This document shows, piece after piece, positions 14,851 through 23,588 of a stretch of 64,000 bases of DNA (position 1 is the first letter of the stretch; the number at the start of each line of letters is the position of its first letter). The position numbers and the translations under genes were made by a program. Source of the stretch: Methanomassiliicoccus sp. Its GTDB lineage: Archaea; Thermoplasmatota; Thermoplasmata; Methanomassiliicoccales; Methanomassiliicoccaceae. Under the pieces are notes generated by a model, which saw nothing but the letters and a program-made list of their open reading frames with translations, searched no databases and was not told the origin of the DNA. The DNA lies in contig JAWQJJ010000001.1 in NCBI GenBank assembly GCA_033485155.1, positions 496,001-560,000 of the forward strand. Direction: 5' to 3'.

Positions 14851-16302
14851 ATGGGGTTGGCTAGGGACATCACCAAGAACGCATTGGCCATGGCGCTAGT
14901 GCAGGCTACCACTCTTATCTCGACCTTTATCCTCTCGATCTTTCTGGCAAGGTATCTGGGAACCGAGAGGTATGGTATCTACACCCTTGCCTTCTCCCTA
15001 TCCACCCTCATCTTCTTCATAGCAGACTTCAACCTGGGGTTCCAGCTGGTGGTGGAGGTCGCTCCCAACAAGGAGATCGCGCCACGGTACCTCACCAGTA
15101 CCCTCCTCTTGCGCGTGATGCTGGGGGCGGTGGCCCTGTTCGTCACCCTGGCGGTCACTCTGTTCGAGGGCCTCCCGCCAGACGTGATCTACGCCATTAT
15201 GGCCATCGCCGTGGCCACCTACTTCAACTGGTTATACAAGACCTTCACCTCGATGTACATGGCCTATGAGCAGATGCACTACGTGCTGTGGACCTCCATC
15301 GCCGAGAGGATGTTCACCATCCCCCTGGCCATCCTACTGCTGGTCCTCGGCTTCGGTCTGCCGGCGGTCGTCTTGGTCACCGTGGCCGGGGCGGTCCTGC
15401 AGTTCGTCCTCGGCCTCATCGTCTGCTCGCGTTTCGTGGTCCGGCCGTCCAGGAGGCTGAGCATCGACGACTCGAAGGCCCAGCTCAGGAAGGCGGTCCC
15501 CTATGCTACCCTAGACCTGGCGATCAACTCCCTTTTCTCGGTCAACGCCGTCCTCCTACAGTCGATCATTTTGTGGCTGGGGGGCGGAACGGCCCTGGCC
15601 CTCAGCTCCACGGCGATGTTCAACCTGCCGTTCAATATGGTCACTGCCCTGGTGGCGCTGCCCACCACGCTCATCGTATCCCTGGTCCCGGTGGTCTCCC
15701 GTACCCTGAGGTCATCGAAGGATCTGACCCAGATGACCCAACAGAAGGTCATGAAGTATATGTTCATCCTCGGTCTGCCCATCGGGGTCGGCGGGATCAT
15801 CCTGGCGAACAAGATAATCCTATTCTTCTACGGTCCGGAGTATGCCCCGGCGGGCGTGGTCTTCGCTGTTCTTATGCCGGCGGTGGCCTTGAGCTTCTTC
15901 GACGTGGGAATGGGGAGCGTCCTGGCCTCAGCCAAGCGCATCCGCCTGCTGACCGTGGCCAACTGCGCCGCGGCGGTGGTGAACATCGCCCTCTGCTTTC
16001 TCCTCGTTCCGTTCTACCATGAGGTGGGGGCCGCCATCGCTTTCACCGTCTCCTACTTCGTAATGGTCGCCATCACCTTCGTGTTCCTGTGCCGGCACGT
16101 GTTCAGGATCGATCTCGTAGAGATTGTCTCCCGGCCGGTGGGGGCCGCCATCGGCATGGCTGCCGTTCTCCTCCTCCTTCCGGACCTCGGCCTGTTTGTC
16201 TCCATCGGCTTGGGGGCGGCGCTCTATTTCATCGCCCTGTTCCTATTCAAAGGGCTCAACAAACAGGACCGGGACATCCTCAGGGCGGTGCTCAACAAGT
16301 AA
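14851..16302 (+). CDS. Polysaccharide/oligosaccharide flippase (PST/MOP family)
   Basis: 483 residues with about 14 hydrophobic segments. The start MGLARDITKNALAMALVQAT and the first segments (STFILSIFLARYLGTERYGI) are typical of Wzx-like flippases of the MOP superfamily, which turn lipid-linked sugars across the membrane. Length fits the family. It stands alone after the glnK terminator, with an AT-rich spacer before it and a weak ribosome site. It may serve surface glycan or N-glycan assembly; no glycosyltransferase is adjacent. Confidence 0.82.
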   Translation: MGLARDITKNALAMALVQATTLISTFILSIFLARYLGTERYGIYTLAFSLSTLIFFIADFNLGFQLVVEVAPNKEIAPRYLTSTLLLRVMLGAVALFVTLAVTLFEGLPPDVIYAIMAIAVATYFNWLYKTFTSMYMAYEQMHYVLWTSIAERMFTIPLAILLLVLGFGLPAVVLVTVAGAVLQFVLGLIVCSRFVVRPSRRLSIDDSKAQLRKAVPYATLDLAINSLFSVNAVLLQSIILWLGGGTALALSSTAMFNLPFNMVTALVALPTTLIVSLVPVVSRTLRSSKDLTQMTQQKVMKYMFILGLPIGVGGIILANKIILFFYGPEYAPAGVVFAVLMPAVALSFFDVGMGSVLASAKRIRLLTVANCAAAVVNIALCFLLVPFYHEVGAAIAFTVSYFVMVAITFVFLCRHVFRIDLVEIVSRPVGAAIGMAAVLLLLPDLGLFVSIGLGAALYFIALFLFKGLNKQDRDILRAVLNK

Positions 16303-16454
16303 GGGGGGATGCCGGGCGATGGGCACCCATACCACTTTTTCGCTCAATATGGAGCATAATAGTGCATTCTAGCGGCTACCTTCATTTGAATTCTTATCCC
16401 TTGATGTACAGAATGCCGTCTCATGTGTCACAAGTAGGTAATAATTATCCTCGA

Positions 16455-16472
16455 AAGAAAAAATATTATATT
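16455..16472 (+). promoter_or_regulatory. Promoter of the coenzyme M operon
   Basis: AAAGAAAAAATATTATATTC has a purine-rich BRE-like part followed by a TATA box centred near 16466. Transcription would start about 25 bases later, near 16490, giving a leader of only a few bases before ATG 16497. Confidence 0.5.
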
Positions 16473-16496
16473 CTTCTTTCTCGGATGGGCGGCACC

Positions 16497-17750
16497 ATGG
16501 GCAACTACATGCTCGAGTGCACGGGCTGTCGTTCGAGGCTCGACGAGCGCGCGAACGCGTGTCCGGACCATGACGCGCTCCTTCGCCCGGTATACGAGCA
16601 GAGGAGCCTGACGATCTCGCCTTACAAGGGCATCTGGCAGTACTGCGAATGGCTGCCTGTGCACGGCATCATCAAGGGCTTCACCGGCGGCCCGGTCACC
16701 TACCGGAGCGAGGGCCTGGCCCGGGAGCTGGGACTCGACCGGTTGTACATTTCCTTCAATGGTTATTGGCCGGAGCGAGGGGCGTCGCTGCCGACCTGCA
16801 GCTTCAAGGATCTAGAGGCCCCACCCACGGTACAAAGGTTGATGGACCAGGGACGCGGCGACGTGCTGGTGGTGGCCTCCGCCGGCAACACCGCCCGGGC
16901 TTTCGCCAACCTGTCCTCGATCACCCGCCACCCGCTGGTGCTGCTGGTACCCTCCTCTGCCCTCGGCCGGCTGTGGCTACCGTCTGGGGCGAACACCGCC
17001 GGCTCGATCTTCGTCCTGGCGGTCGGGGGCGACTACAGCGACGCCATCGTCCTCGGCGACGCCATCGCCCGCCGCCCGGGGTTCGTACCGGAGGGCGGGG
17101 CCAGGAACGTGGCCAGACGGGACGGCATGGGCGTGGTTATGCTGGACGCGGTGCGGACGATCGGAGAGCTGCCATCCCACTACTTCCAGGCGATCGGGAG
17201 CGGGACCGGGGGCATCGCCGCCTGGGAGGCGTCCATTCGCCTCATCGCCGACGGCCGGTTCGGGACCACCATGCCGATCCTGCACCTGGGGCAGAACCTG
17301 CCCTGCGCACCCATCTACGACAAGGTGCACGGCGGGAGCTTCGATCCATCGTGCCCCCATGGAATGGTGGACGAGGTGCTGTTCAACCGCCGCCCGCCGT
17401 TCTCCGTCGCCGGTGGGGTCGCTGACGCCCTGCGCGCCACGGGCGGGGAGGTGCTGGGCATGACCAATCAGCAGTCGGACGAGGCCAAGGCACTGTTCCT
17501 CGAGTCCGAGGGCATCGACATCATGCCCGCTGCCTCGGTGGCCGTGGCCGCCCTCGTCCAGCGGGTCAAGGAAGGAGCGGTGGGAAGGAACGAGACGGTG
17601 CTGCTGAACATCACCGGGGGCGGGGCGGAGAGATTTCGCCGGGAAGAGGGTACCAAGGACCTCATCCCTGACCTGACGGTGAAGGGGCAGGACCAGGACA
17701 TTGAAGCGATCACGAGCAACATCTTTGAGAACTTAAGGGAGGTCATGTGA
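16497..17750 (+). CDS. Cysteate synthase (coenzyme M biosynthesis)
   Basis: 417 residues, close to the length of the Methanosarcina enzyme. It converts O-phosphoserine and sulfite to L-cysteate with PLP and evolved from threonine synthase. Visible features are an N-terminal Cys cluster (MLECTGCRSRL), the PLP-lysine motif TCSFKDLEAP, the SAGNTARAF substrate loop and a glycine-rich phosphate loop (SGTGGIAAWE). The neighbours ComD and ComE supply the next step, which separates it from true threonine synthase. The start is ATG 16497; ATG 16485 is possible. The next gene begins one base after the stop. Confidence 0.85.
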   Translation: MGNYMLECTGCRSRLDERANACPDHDALLRPVYEQRSLTISPYKGIWQYCEWLPVHGIIKGFTGGPVTYRSEGLARELGLDRLYISFNGYWPERGASLPTCSFKDLEAPPTVQRLMDQGRGDVLVVASAGNTARAFANLSSITRHPLVLLVPSSALGRLWLPSGANTAGSIFVLAVGGDYSDAIVLGDAIARRPGFVPEGGARNVARRDGMGVVMLDAVRTIGELPSHYFQAIGSGTGGIAAWEASIRLIADGRFGTTMPILHLGQNLPCAPIYDKVHGGSFDPSCPHGMVDEVLFNRRPPFSVAGGVADALRATGGEVLGMTNQQSDEAKALFLESEGIDIMPAASVAVAALVQRVKEGAVGRNETVLLNITGGGAERFRREEGTKDLIPDLTVKGQDQDIEAITSNIFENLREVM

Positions 17751-17751
17751 C

Positions 17752-18516
17752 ATGGGACCGAAGCTTAGCCTGACGATCAACGGCGGGGTGGGGAAGAACG
17801 GCATCGAGGAACGCATCAGGAGGATCGACATCGACGGCGGTGACATCGTCGGCATCGTGGGACCGACCGGTTCCGGCAAGTCCACCCTCATCAGCGACAT
17901 CGAGCAGCTGGCTCAGGCCGACACCCCCTCTCGTCGCACGATCCTCATCAACGGGGCGGTGCCCGACAGCATCATCCGCACCGACCCGAGGAAGAAGCTG
18001 GTGGCCCAGCTCTCCCAGAACATGCACTTCCTCTCGGACATGAACGTCGGGGAGTTCCTCAAGATGCACGCCAAAAGCAGGGGTAGGAGGACTGAGGTGG
18101 TCGAGGATGCCATCGATCTGGCCAACACCATGTGCGGCGAGCCCCTGGCCGCCGACCACCACCTCACCGCGCTCAGCGGCGGGCAGTCCAGGGCCCTCAT
18201 GACCGCGGACATCGCGCTCATCAGCGACTCCCCCATCGTGTTGATCGACGAGATCGAGAACGCCGGCATCCGCAAGCAGGAGGCACTGCGCCTGCTGTCC
18301 GGGGAGGGCAAGATCGTCATCGTGGTGACCCACGACCCCGTGCTCGCGCTTTCCACCTCCCGGAGGATCGTCATGCGCAGCGGGGGCATGTCCAGCATCA
18401 TCGAGCGGTCGGAGGGCGAGCGATCGGTTTGCTCTCGCTTGGCAGAGATGGACGACATGCTCATCTCGCTCCGCGAGGTCATCCGCAACGGGGAGATGGT
18501 GGAGGGCCACCTGTGA
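17752..18516 (+). CDS. ABC-type ATPase domain protein of the coenzyme M cluster
   Basis: 254 residues forming a single soluble nucleotide-binding domain: Walker A GPTGSGKST (37-45), signature LSGGQ (141-145), Walker B VLIDEIENAG (Asp166, Glu167) and switch THDP. There is no membrane partner, so it is not an ordinary transporter ATPase. The glycine-rich N-terminus KLSLTINGGVGKNGIEERI is characteristic. It begins one base after the cysteate synthase stop and overlaps the next gene by 4 bases. With the GTPase and Fe-S protein it may energise insertion of a metal or sulfur centre needed for the last steps of coenzyme M synthesis (inference). Confidence 0.75.
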   Translation: MGPKLSLTINGGVGKNGIEERIRRIDIDGGDIVGIVGPTGSGKSTLISDIEQLAQADTPSRRTILINGAVPDSIIRTDPRKKLVAQLSQNMHFLSDMNVGEFLKMHAKSRGRRTEVVEDAIDLANTMCGEPLAADHHLTALSGGQSRALMTADIALISDSPIVLIDEIENAGIRKQEALRLLSGEGKIVIVVTHDPVLALSTSRRIVMRSGGMSSIIERSEGERSVCSRLAEMDDMLISLREVIRNGEMVEGHL

Positions 18517-19211
18517 GATACGTCGTCTTCGCGGGAACCCCGGGGTCAGGGAAGACTTCGGTGCTCATCAACCTCATCCAGACGATTAAGGAGCGGGGAG
18601 CGAGCCCGGCGGTGGTCAAGGTCGACTGCCTATGGACGGAAGACGACAAGCGCATCGCCCGTCTGGGGGTGCCGGTGAAGACCGCCCTCTCCAAGGACAT
18701 GTGCCCGGACCACTTCGCCATCTACAACATAGAGGAAATGTTCTCCTGGGCCAAGGGGACCGGCGCGGACACCCTGCTCAATGAGACCGCCGGCCTTTGT
18801 CTCCGCTGCGCCCCGTACACTGACCGGTGCCTGGCGGTGTGCGTGATCGACGTGACCTCGGGGCCCAACAACCCTCTGAAGGTCGGCCCCTTGCTGACCG
18901 CCGCGGACGTGGTGATGATGACCAAGGGAGACATAGTCTCCCAGGCGGAGAGGGAGGTGTTCCGGGAGCGGGTGCTGGAGGCGAATCCCGGCTGCCGGGC
19001 CATCGACGCCAACGGCCTCACCGGCAAGGGCTCGGCAGAGCTCGCGGACATCCTGATGTCCGCGCGCCCCGTCGACCAGGAGATGACGCTGCGCAACAAC
19101 CCCCCTTTCTCCATCTGCACGCTATGCGCCGGGGAGTCCCGGGTCGGCAAGCAGCATCATCACGGCCTGCTGCGCCGCATCGACGGCTTCACCGAGTACA
19201 GGGGGGAGTGA
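18513..19211 (+). CDS. HypB/CooC-like P-loop GTPase of the coenzyme M cluster
   Basis: 232 residues from a GTG that overlaps the previous stop (GTGA). A P-loop GTPGSGKTS lies at residues 8-16; the order of motifs resembles the HypB/UreG/CooC group of nickel-insertion NTPases. Cysteine clusters CLRCAPYTDRC and, near the C-terminus, CTLCAGE followed by HHHG could hold a metal. Position in the operon between an ABC ATPase and a 4Fe-4S protein suggests a metallocentre maturation factor. The substrate protein is not known; the convergent marker 16 metalloprotein is a candidate. Confidence 0.7.
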   Translation: MRYVVFAGTPGSGKTSVLINLIQTIKERGASPAVVKVDCLWTEDDKRIARLGVPVKTALSKDMCPDHFAIYNIEEMFSWAKGTGADTLLNETAGLCLRCAPYTDRCLAVCVIDVTSGPNNPLKVGPLLTAADVVMMTKGDIVSQAEREVFRERVLEANPGCRAIDANGLTGKGSAELADILMSARPVDQEMTLRNNPPFSICTLCAGESRVGKQHHHGLLRRIDGFTEYRGE

Positions 19212-19212
19212 G

Positions 19213-19842
19213 CTGGCCCGCCTTGAGGCGCTGCTGCCGGGCTTCAACTGCGGCCGGTGCGGTCACCGGACGTGCACGGAGCTAGGCGACGCCCTCATGG
19301 ACGGCGAGAGCGTGGACCAGTGTCCGTTCATGTCCCAGGAGCGGTTCCTGGGGCCGAGGGCCGAGCTGGAGAGGACGCTCGCGTCCGAGGGCCGGGGAAA
19401 GAAAATAATAGGCATCATCGATGGCCTGGAGGCCCAGTTCTCCCTCCTCCCTCTGGACGGGGAGCCTTCCTGCCGGGAGGACCTTTACCCCTTCGACCGC
19501 GCCGCCCGGGTGGAGAAGGGCGATCTCATCCAGTACCGCCCCCTGGGCTGTCCCATCGTCCACTTCGCCCGTGTCCTCAATGAATCGCACGGCATACTGA
19601 GCGTACACATCGTCGGCCCTCGCAGGATCGTACTGGATGCTGCAGAGGAGCCCAAGGATATCGGGATGTGCATGGTGGCCGCCTTCGAGGGAGTCATCGG
19701 CCAAGGAAAGATGCCCCGGGTCGGGCAGACGGTGAGGTTCCTGCCCCAACATTGTATGATGGGGAAGGTGCATTCCGGCGTCGTGGTCGGCATCGAGGGC
19801 AGCAAGCTGAGGATCGAGGGGATCGACCTCAAGGTGTGGTGA
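19213..19842 (+). CDS. 4Fe-4S (RnfB-type) cluster protein of the coenzyme M cluster, non-canonical start
   Basis: About 209 residues. The N-terminus LARLEALLPGFNCGRCGHRTC carries Cys13, Cys16, Cys21 and Cys37, a Cys-x2-Cys-x4-Cys-x15-Cys motif like the PF04060 Fe-S domain of RnfB and acetyl-CoA synthase proteins. The remainder (LEAQFSLLPLD, PLGCPIVHFARVLNESHG, PQHCMMGKVHSG) is specific to this family. No ATG, GTG or TTG exists in frame between a stop at 19084-19086 and ATG 19297, which is inside the Fe-S domain. I use CTG 19213, 5 bases after GGGGGGAG. Either this is a rare CTG start or a base is wrong. It would deliver electrons or a cluster. Confidence 0.65.
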   Translation: MARLEALLPGFNCGRCGHRTCTELGDALMDGESVDQCPFMSQERFLGPRAELERTLASEGRGKKIIGIIDGLEAQFSLLPLDGEPSCREDLYPFDRAARVEKGDLIQYRPLGCPIVHFARVLNESHGILSVHIVGPRRIVLDAAEEPKDIGMCMVAAFEGVIGQGKMPRVGQTVRFLPQHCMMGKVHSGVVVGIEGSKLRIEGIDLKVW

Positions 19843-19846
19843 TGAA

Positions 19847-20341
19847 ATGTCCAGCGGAGCCATGGACGCCTACCAGGGGCTGAAGGGCTGCGGGATCGGG
19901 CTGGTCGCCAGTGTGCCGTGCATTAACATGCGTGAGCTCATCGATCTGGTGCGGGCGGACCCGCAGATCGAGCACCTGGCCGTTACGAGAGAGGAGGAGG
20001 GGGTCGGCATCTGCGCCGGGTATCATCTCGGCGGCAGGCGGGCGGCGATCCTCATGCAAAACTCCGGTCTGGGCAACTCGATCAATGCGCTGGCATCGCT
20101 GGACATGCTGTACGGCATCCCCCTGCTCATGATCATCAGCCACCGCGGGGTGGAGGGCGAGCAGGTCTCGGCCCAGGTGCCCATGGGCCAGCTGACCGTA
20201 CCCCTGCTGGAGGCGATGGGCCTGCCCTGCATCGTGCCGGAAGCGGGTGGGGTGGAGCAGTCCATCGCCCAGGCATGGGAGGAGGCGGAGCGGAGGGGCT
20301 GTCCCTCGACGGTGCTGGTACGTCCGGAGGTGTGGAGGTAG
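19847..20341 (+). CDS. comD: Sulfopyruvate decarboxylase, alpha subunit
   Basis: 164 residues, the PYR-type half of the TPP-dependent enzyme that converts 3-sulfopyruvate to sulfoacetaldehyde in coenzyme M synthesis. The N-terminal YQGLKGCGIGLVASVPCIN and the conserved glutamate region VTREEEGVGICAGYHLGGRR (activating Glu) are visible, followed by QNSGLGNSINALASL, a ComD signature. It starts 4 bases after the Fe-S gene and is followed one base later by comE. In Methanosarcina the two halves are fused; here they are separate as in Methanocaldococcus. Confidence 0.9.
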   Translation: MSSGAMDAYQGLKGCGIGLVASVPCINMRELIDLVRADPQIEHLAVTREEEGVGICAGYHLGGRRAAILMQNSGLGNSINALASLDMLYGIPLLMIISHRGVEGEQVSAQVPMGQLTVPLLEAMGLPCIVPEAGGVEQSIAQAWEEAERRGCPSTVLVRPEVWR

Positions 20342-20342
20342 G

Positions 20343-20900
20343 ATGAAGCGGATCGAGGCCCTGGAACTGATCGTCGGGAAGGCCGGAGATGCGCTGGTGG
20401 TCTGCAATCTCGGTTACCCGGCGAGGGAGCTGTATGCAGTGGGGGATCGGCCGGGTAACTTCTACATGCTCGGCTCCATGGGCCTCGCGTCATCCATCGG
20501 TCTAGGGTTGGCCCTGGCCCGGCCCGAGCGCAGGGTTATCGTGCTGGACGGGGACGGTTCGGTGCTTATGAACCTGGGAAGCCTCTCCACCCTCGCCTGC
20601 CGGGCGCCGGAGAACCTCCTGGTGATCATACTGGACAACGGCGTGTACGGCTCGACTGGCTCACAGCCGACCCCGGTCTGCCCCCGAACCGACCTCGCCA
20701 GGGTGGCCTCGGCCGCAGGAGTGGAGAACGTCCGGACGGCGGTCGGAGAGACGGACCTGGTAACAGCCCTCGGAGACATGGACCACGGTGTGATGCTGAT
20801 CAAGGTGGAGGCGGGGAATGCGGAGGTGCCCCTGATCGACCTGACCCCTCATAATGTCATAGAGCGGTTCATGGCGTCAGCTTCCCCACGGCTTCGGTGA
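20343..20900 (+). CDS. comE: Sulfopyruvate decarboxylase, beta subunit
   Basis: 185 residues, the TPP-binding half. GDGSVLMNLGSLSTLAC followed by VIILDN is the Gly-Asp-Gly ... Asn cofactor motif, and MLGSMGLASSIGLGLAL precedes it. It starts one base after the comD stop and finishes the operon. The last 32 bases overlap the convergent marker 16 gene. Together with ComD it makes sulfoacetaldehyde, which is then thiolated to coenzyme M by a step that is still incompletely described. Confidence 0.9.
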   Translation: MKRIEALELIVGKAGDALVVCNLGYPARELYAVGDRPGNFYMLGSMGLASSIGLGLALARPERRVIVLDGDGSVLMNLGSLSTLACRAPENLLVIILDNGVYGSTGSQPTPVCPRTDLARVASAAGVENVRTAVGETDLVTALGDMDHGVMLIKVEAGNAEVPLIDLTPHNVIERFMASASPRLR

Positions 20901-22152
20901 TGCGGAAGGACCGGTCGAGGATGCGGTCGCGGAGCGTCCTGGCCGTTCGGAGGGCGCGGACGCGGTCGGACTGGCGACAGGTGACCGGCACGGTGACCTC
21001 CCGGCCGTCCACGGTGAACCGCACCTCGCCCAGGTCCGCCCTGAACACCTTGTTCTCGCACAGCGTCGAACATAGTCCGCAGTTGTAGCAGCGGTAGCGG
21101 TCTATGGTCGGCTTCCCGTGGGGGAAGCTGATGGCCTCGGTCGGGCAACGCCGCTCCGCCTCGCAGCACTGGCATCTTGCACACGAGGCACGGTCCACCC
21201 TGACGGTGGCGCTGACATCTTTCCACACCTGGCCGTAGTCGGCCACGGCGATGGGGTGGCGGTCCTTGATGTCCGCCACCGGCATGGGTATCTCGTCATC
21301 AGGCCTGGCCAGGCCGGACCGGATATCGTCATCCAGGACGGGGATGGGTACGGCCCAGGAGACCGCACATTCCGGACCGGCGGAAGTGATGAACCCGCCG
21401 ATGAGCTCGGCGTCCATGCCTCTCATGTCCGCCGCCATCATCAGATTGGGGCTCCCGGCCGAGCTCCTGGTCCCCAGCCCGGTGACGAAGCCCTGGCCGC
21501 CGTTAACCAGCACCCGCGTGCCGATCCCGATGGTCCTCAGACCGGGGTCGTTCTGAATCGGATTGAGGTGTCCGCATCCGGAGAAGGTCAGCTCACGGAG
21601 GTGGGGCTTAAGCTCGGCGGCGTGGAAGATGGTGCGGACGGCCTCGTTCCCAGAGTTGACCATTGCCCGGTAGTTGCGGAAGGCGTGCCTGGTGGCCATG
21701 AGCACCGCGCTGTTCATGTCGTCCATCGAAACCTCCTTGGCGATGGCGTGGCCCTCTCCGGTCTCCGCTTCCACCTGAACGGGAGCTCCGGCGACCAGAT
21801 CATGCAGCAGATGCCCGCCCCCGTACTTGGGATCGTGCTCGCTGACGGAGGTACCGAAGACCATGAGATCGAGGATGCCCAGCCGCTCGTTGGGGCAAGG
21901 GCCCACGCTGGTCGGTACGCCGTTCATGGTCACCCGGGTCGCCCTCTCGAAGATGCCGGGGGAGGAGATGGGGAAGGAGAGGACCGCATAGGTACCGCTC
22001 ATGATGCCCCGGGTCCCGGTGGTCACCACGTCCACCTCCTCGAGCGCCCTCCCGTCCCCTCCGGAGATACGGTCATAAAGCTCCTGGACGGTCATCACGA
22101 CGGCTTCCCCGCGCTCGATCTTTCGGTCGATCTCCATGATCGTCTGCTTCAT
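20869..22152 (-). CDS. Methanogenesis marker 16 metalloprotein (DUF39 family)
   Basis: About 427 residues from MKQTIMEIDRKIERGEAVVM. The DUF39 region (DVVTTGTRGIMSGTYAVLSF, NGVPTSVGPCPNERLG) is followed by a two-cluster ferredoxin-like tail: CARCQCCEAERRC and CYNCGLCSTLC. DUF39 proteins take part in sulfur transfer to homocysteine in other archaea; marker 16 is found in methanogens next to comDE and has been proposed for the sulfur-insertion end of coenzyme M synthesis. A TATA box CATAAAAAAAAGG at 22181-22193 would place transcription near 22162, supporting ATG 22152 over the TTG at 22173. It overlaps comE tail to tail. Confidence 0.85.
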   Translation of the reverse strand: MKQTIMEIDRKIERGEAVVMTVQELYDRISGGDGRALEEVDVVTTGTRGIMSGTYAVLSFPISSPGIFERATRVTMNGVPTSVGPCPNERLGILDLMVFGTSVSEHDPKYGGGHLLHDLVAGAPVQVEAETGEGHAIAKEVSMDDMNSAVLMATRHAFRNYRAMVNSGNEAVRTIFHAAELKPHLRELTFSGCGHLNPIQNDPGLRTIGIGTRVLVNGGQGFVTGLGTRSSAGSPNLMMAADMRGMDAELIGGFITSAGPECAVSWAVPIPVLDDDIRSGLARPDDEIPMPVADIKDRHPIAVADYGQVWKDVSATVRVDRASCARCQCCEAERRCPTEAISFPHGKPTIDRYRCYNCGLCSTLCENKVFRADLGEVRFTVDGREVTVPVTCRQSDRVRALRTARTLRDRILDRSFRITEAVGKLTP

Positions 22153-22180
22153 TCGGGGGACTATCGGGCTCAAGCCTAAT

Positions 22181-22193
22181 CCTTTTTTTTATG
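22181..22193 (-). promoter_or_regulatory. TATA box of the marker 16 gene
   Basis: On the minus strand this reads CATAAAAAAAAGG, 35 bases before ATG 22152. Confidence 0.5.
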
Positions 22194-22274
22194 GGCCCTA
22201 GCCGCCGGACAATGCCAGAACCTAAAATCGCCCCGATCGGCATATGCGCGGAACGGGAGGAGGCGGGTCCCGGA

Positions 22275-23423
22275 TCACCGAGGTTGGATGGCGATCCTCC
22301 CTGGCACCCCGGCTTCGCCCTGTCGCTGGATCTGCTCAGGCAGCTCCTCGAGCGGCCGGACCTCGCCTACGATCTCTCCGAACGGGACCCCCGCCTGCTT
22401 GGCCTTCACCATGGTGGCCATGGCCGTCCGGTACTCCAGGCCCGAGTAGCCGAAGGAGCCGAGAACGTCGACGTCCTTCTGGCAGACGTCGGTGAAGGGG
22501 CTGAGCTGAGCCTTGCCCGAATCGGCGGCGTTGCCGACCTCGACGATGCACCCTCCTTTCCTCACCAGCTGGAAAGACTCCTCGAATGCGCTGGGGTGTC
22601 CGGCGGTCTCGAACACGATATCCGCACCCTCGCCCCCCGAGAGCTTCTTGACCTGCTTCTGACGGTCCTCTATCGAATCGACCTCATTCATGTCGATGGC
22701 GTCGGTCAGCCCCATCCGCTTTCCCTTCTCCAAGCGTTCTGGCACCTTATCGATCCCGATGATGTTGGTCATCCCGAACAGGTTGCAAACCAGAGCATGG
22801 CACATGCCCACCGGCCCCATGCCTTGGACGACTACGGTCTGGGAGGGGTCCACGCCCACTCCGGTCTTGGTGTAGCCGGCCGCCGACCCCTGCGCCCGCT
22901 TGAACGCTCGGGTGGCCACGGCGATGGGCTCCACCAACACCAGCTCCCGGTCGTCCATGCCCGGAGGCAACTTGTATATGGGAAAATAACCTGGCAGGTA
23001 CACGTGCTCGGCGAAAGCGCCCCAGAAGTGGGGCGGGTCATCGGCGGTGTGGGTCATGCTGATCCCCACCTCCTCGAACCCGCTGGACACGTTCGGTCGA
23101 TCGGGAAGGTTCCTCGAGTACCAGTCCGGCCGACTGATCCCGATGCCCGAGGCGATGCGGTCTCCGGTGCTGAGAGGCTGCCCGGTGGCATCGGCCTCCA
23201 CTCCCTCCCCCAGCTCACGGACCCGCCCGAACCACTCGTGCCCGAGGGCATGGGGCACCGGAATAGGGAGCCAACCCATTACCTGGTGGGTATCGGTACC
23301 GCAGACCCCGCACAGGACGACGTCAGCCACGACCGCACCGGGCCCCGCCGAGGGCGTGGGATAATCTCTCATCTCAAGATAATCGGTCGAACCCTGCTTG
23401 CTGAGTACCATCTCTTTAGCCAT
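22275..23423 (-). CDS. Medium-chain (MDR) zinc-dependent alcohol/polyol dehydrogenase-like protein
   Basis: 382 residues. The catalytic zinc site is present (CGVCGTDTH and GHEWFGRV), and the nucleotide site is GMGPVGMCHAL. The lobe that normally carries four structural-zinc cysteines after GDRIASG has none, so only the catalytic zinc is expected. A longer than usual segment between about 95 and 150 (DRPNVSSGFEEVGISMTHTA) may shape the substrate pocket. Related proteins act on alcohols, sugars or glutathione adducts; I cannot name the substrate. It reads toward marker 16 with about 100 bases between. Confidence 0.75.
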   Translation of the reverse strand: MAKEMVLSKQGSTDYLEMRDYPTPSAGPGAVVADVVLCGVCGTDTHQVMGWLPIPVPHALGHEWFGRVRELGEGVEADATGQPLSTGDRIASGIGISRPDWYSRNLPDRPNVSSGFEEVGISMTHTADDPPHFWGAFAEHVYLPGYFPIYKLPPGMDDRELVLVEPIAVATRAFKRAQGSAAGYTKTGVGVDPSQTVVVQGMGPVGMCHALVCNLFGMTNIIGIDKVPERLEKGKRMGLTDAIDMNEVDSIEDRQKQVKKLSGGEGADIVFETAGHPSAFEESFQLVRKGGCIVEVGNAADSGKAQLSPFTDVCQKDVDVLGSFGYSGLEYRTAMATMVKAKQAGVPFGEIVGEVRPLEELPEQIQRQGEAGVPGRIAIQPR

Positions 23424-23588
23424 TCATATCACGCATGTTGAGCGCATGGACCAAGCATTTCAAACTTAGGCGACCCTTCTGTGCATTCGGCGGTCAGGAT
23501 GGCCTTCCGCGATCATCGCGGGGTCGGTCAGATCGATAAAGAGTGAGATGGGGGCCGCCGCCCCGGTCGGGTTTGCTCGCGGGCATGG

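Noticed and set aside
16497-17750. Threonine synthase as the identity of this PLP enzyme
   Set aside because: The fold and SFKD motif fit both, but immediate linkage to comD and comE, the length and the SAGNTARAF loop favour cysteate synthase.
22181-22190. Run of eight T as a terminator after the marker 16 side
   Set aside because: No hairpin precedes it, and on the minus strand it is a TATA box at the right distance from the marker 16 start.
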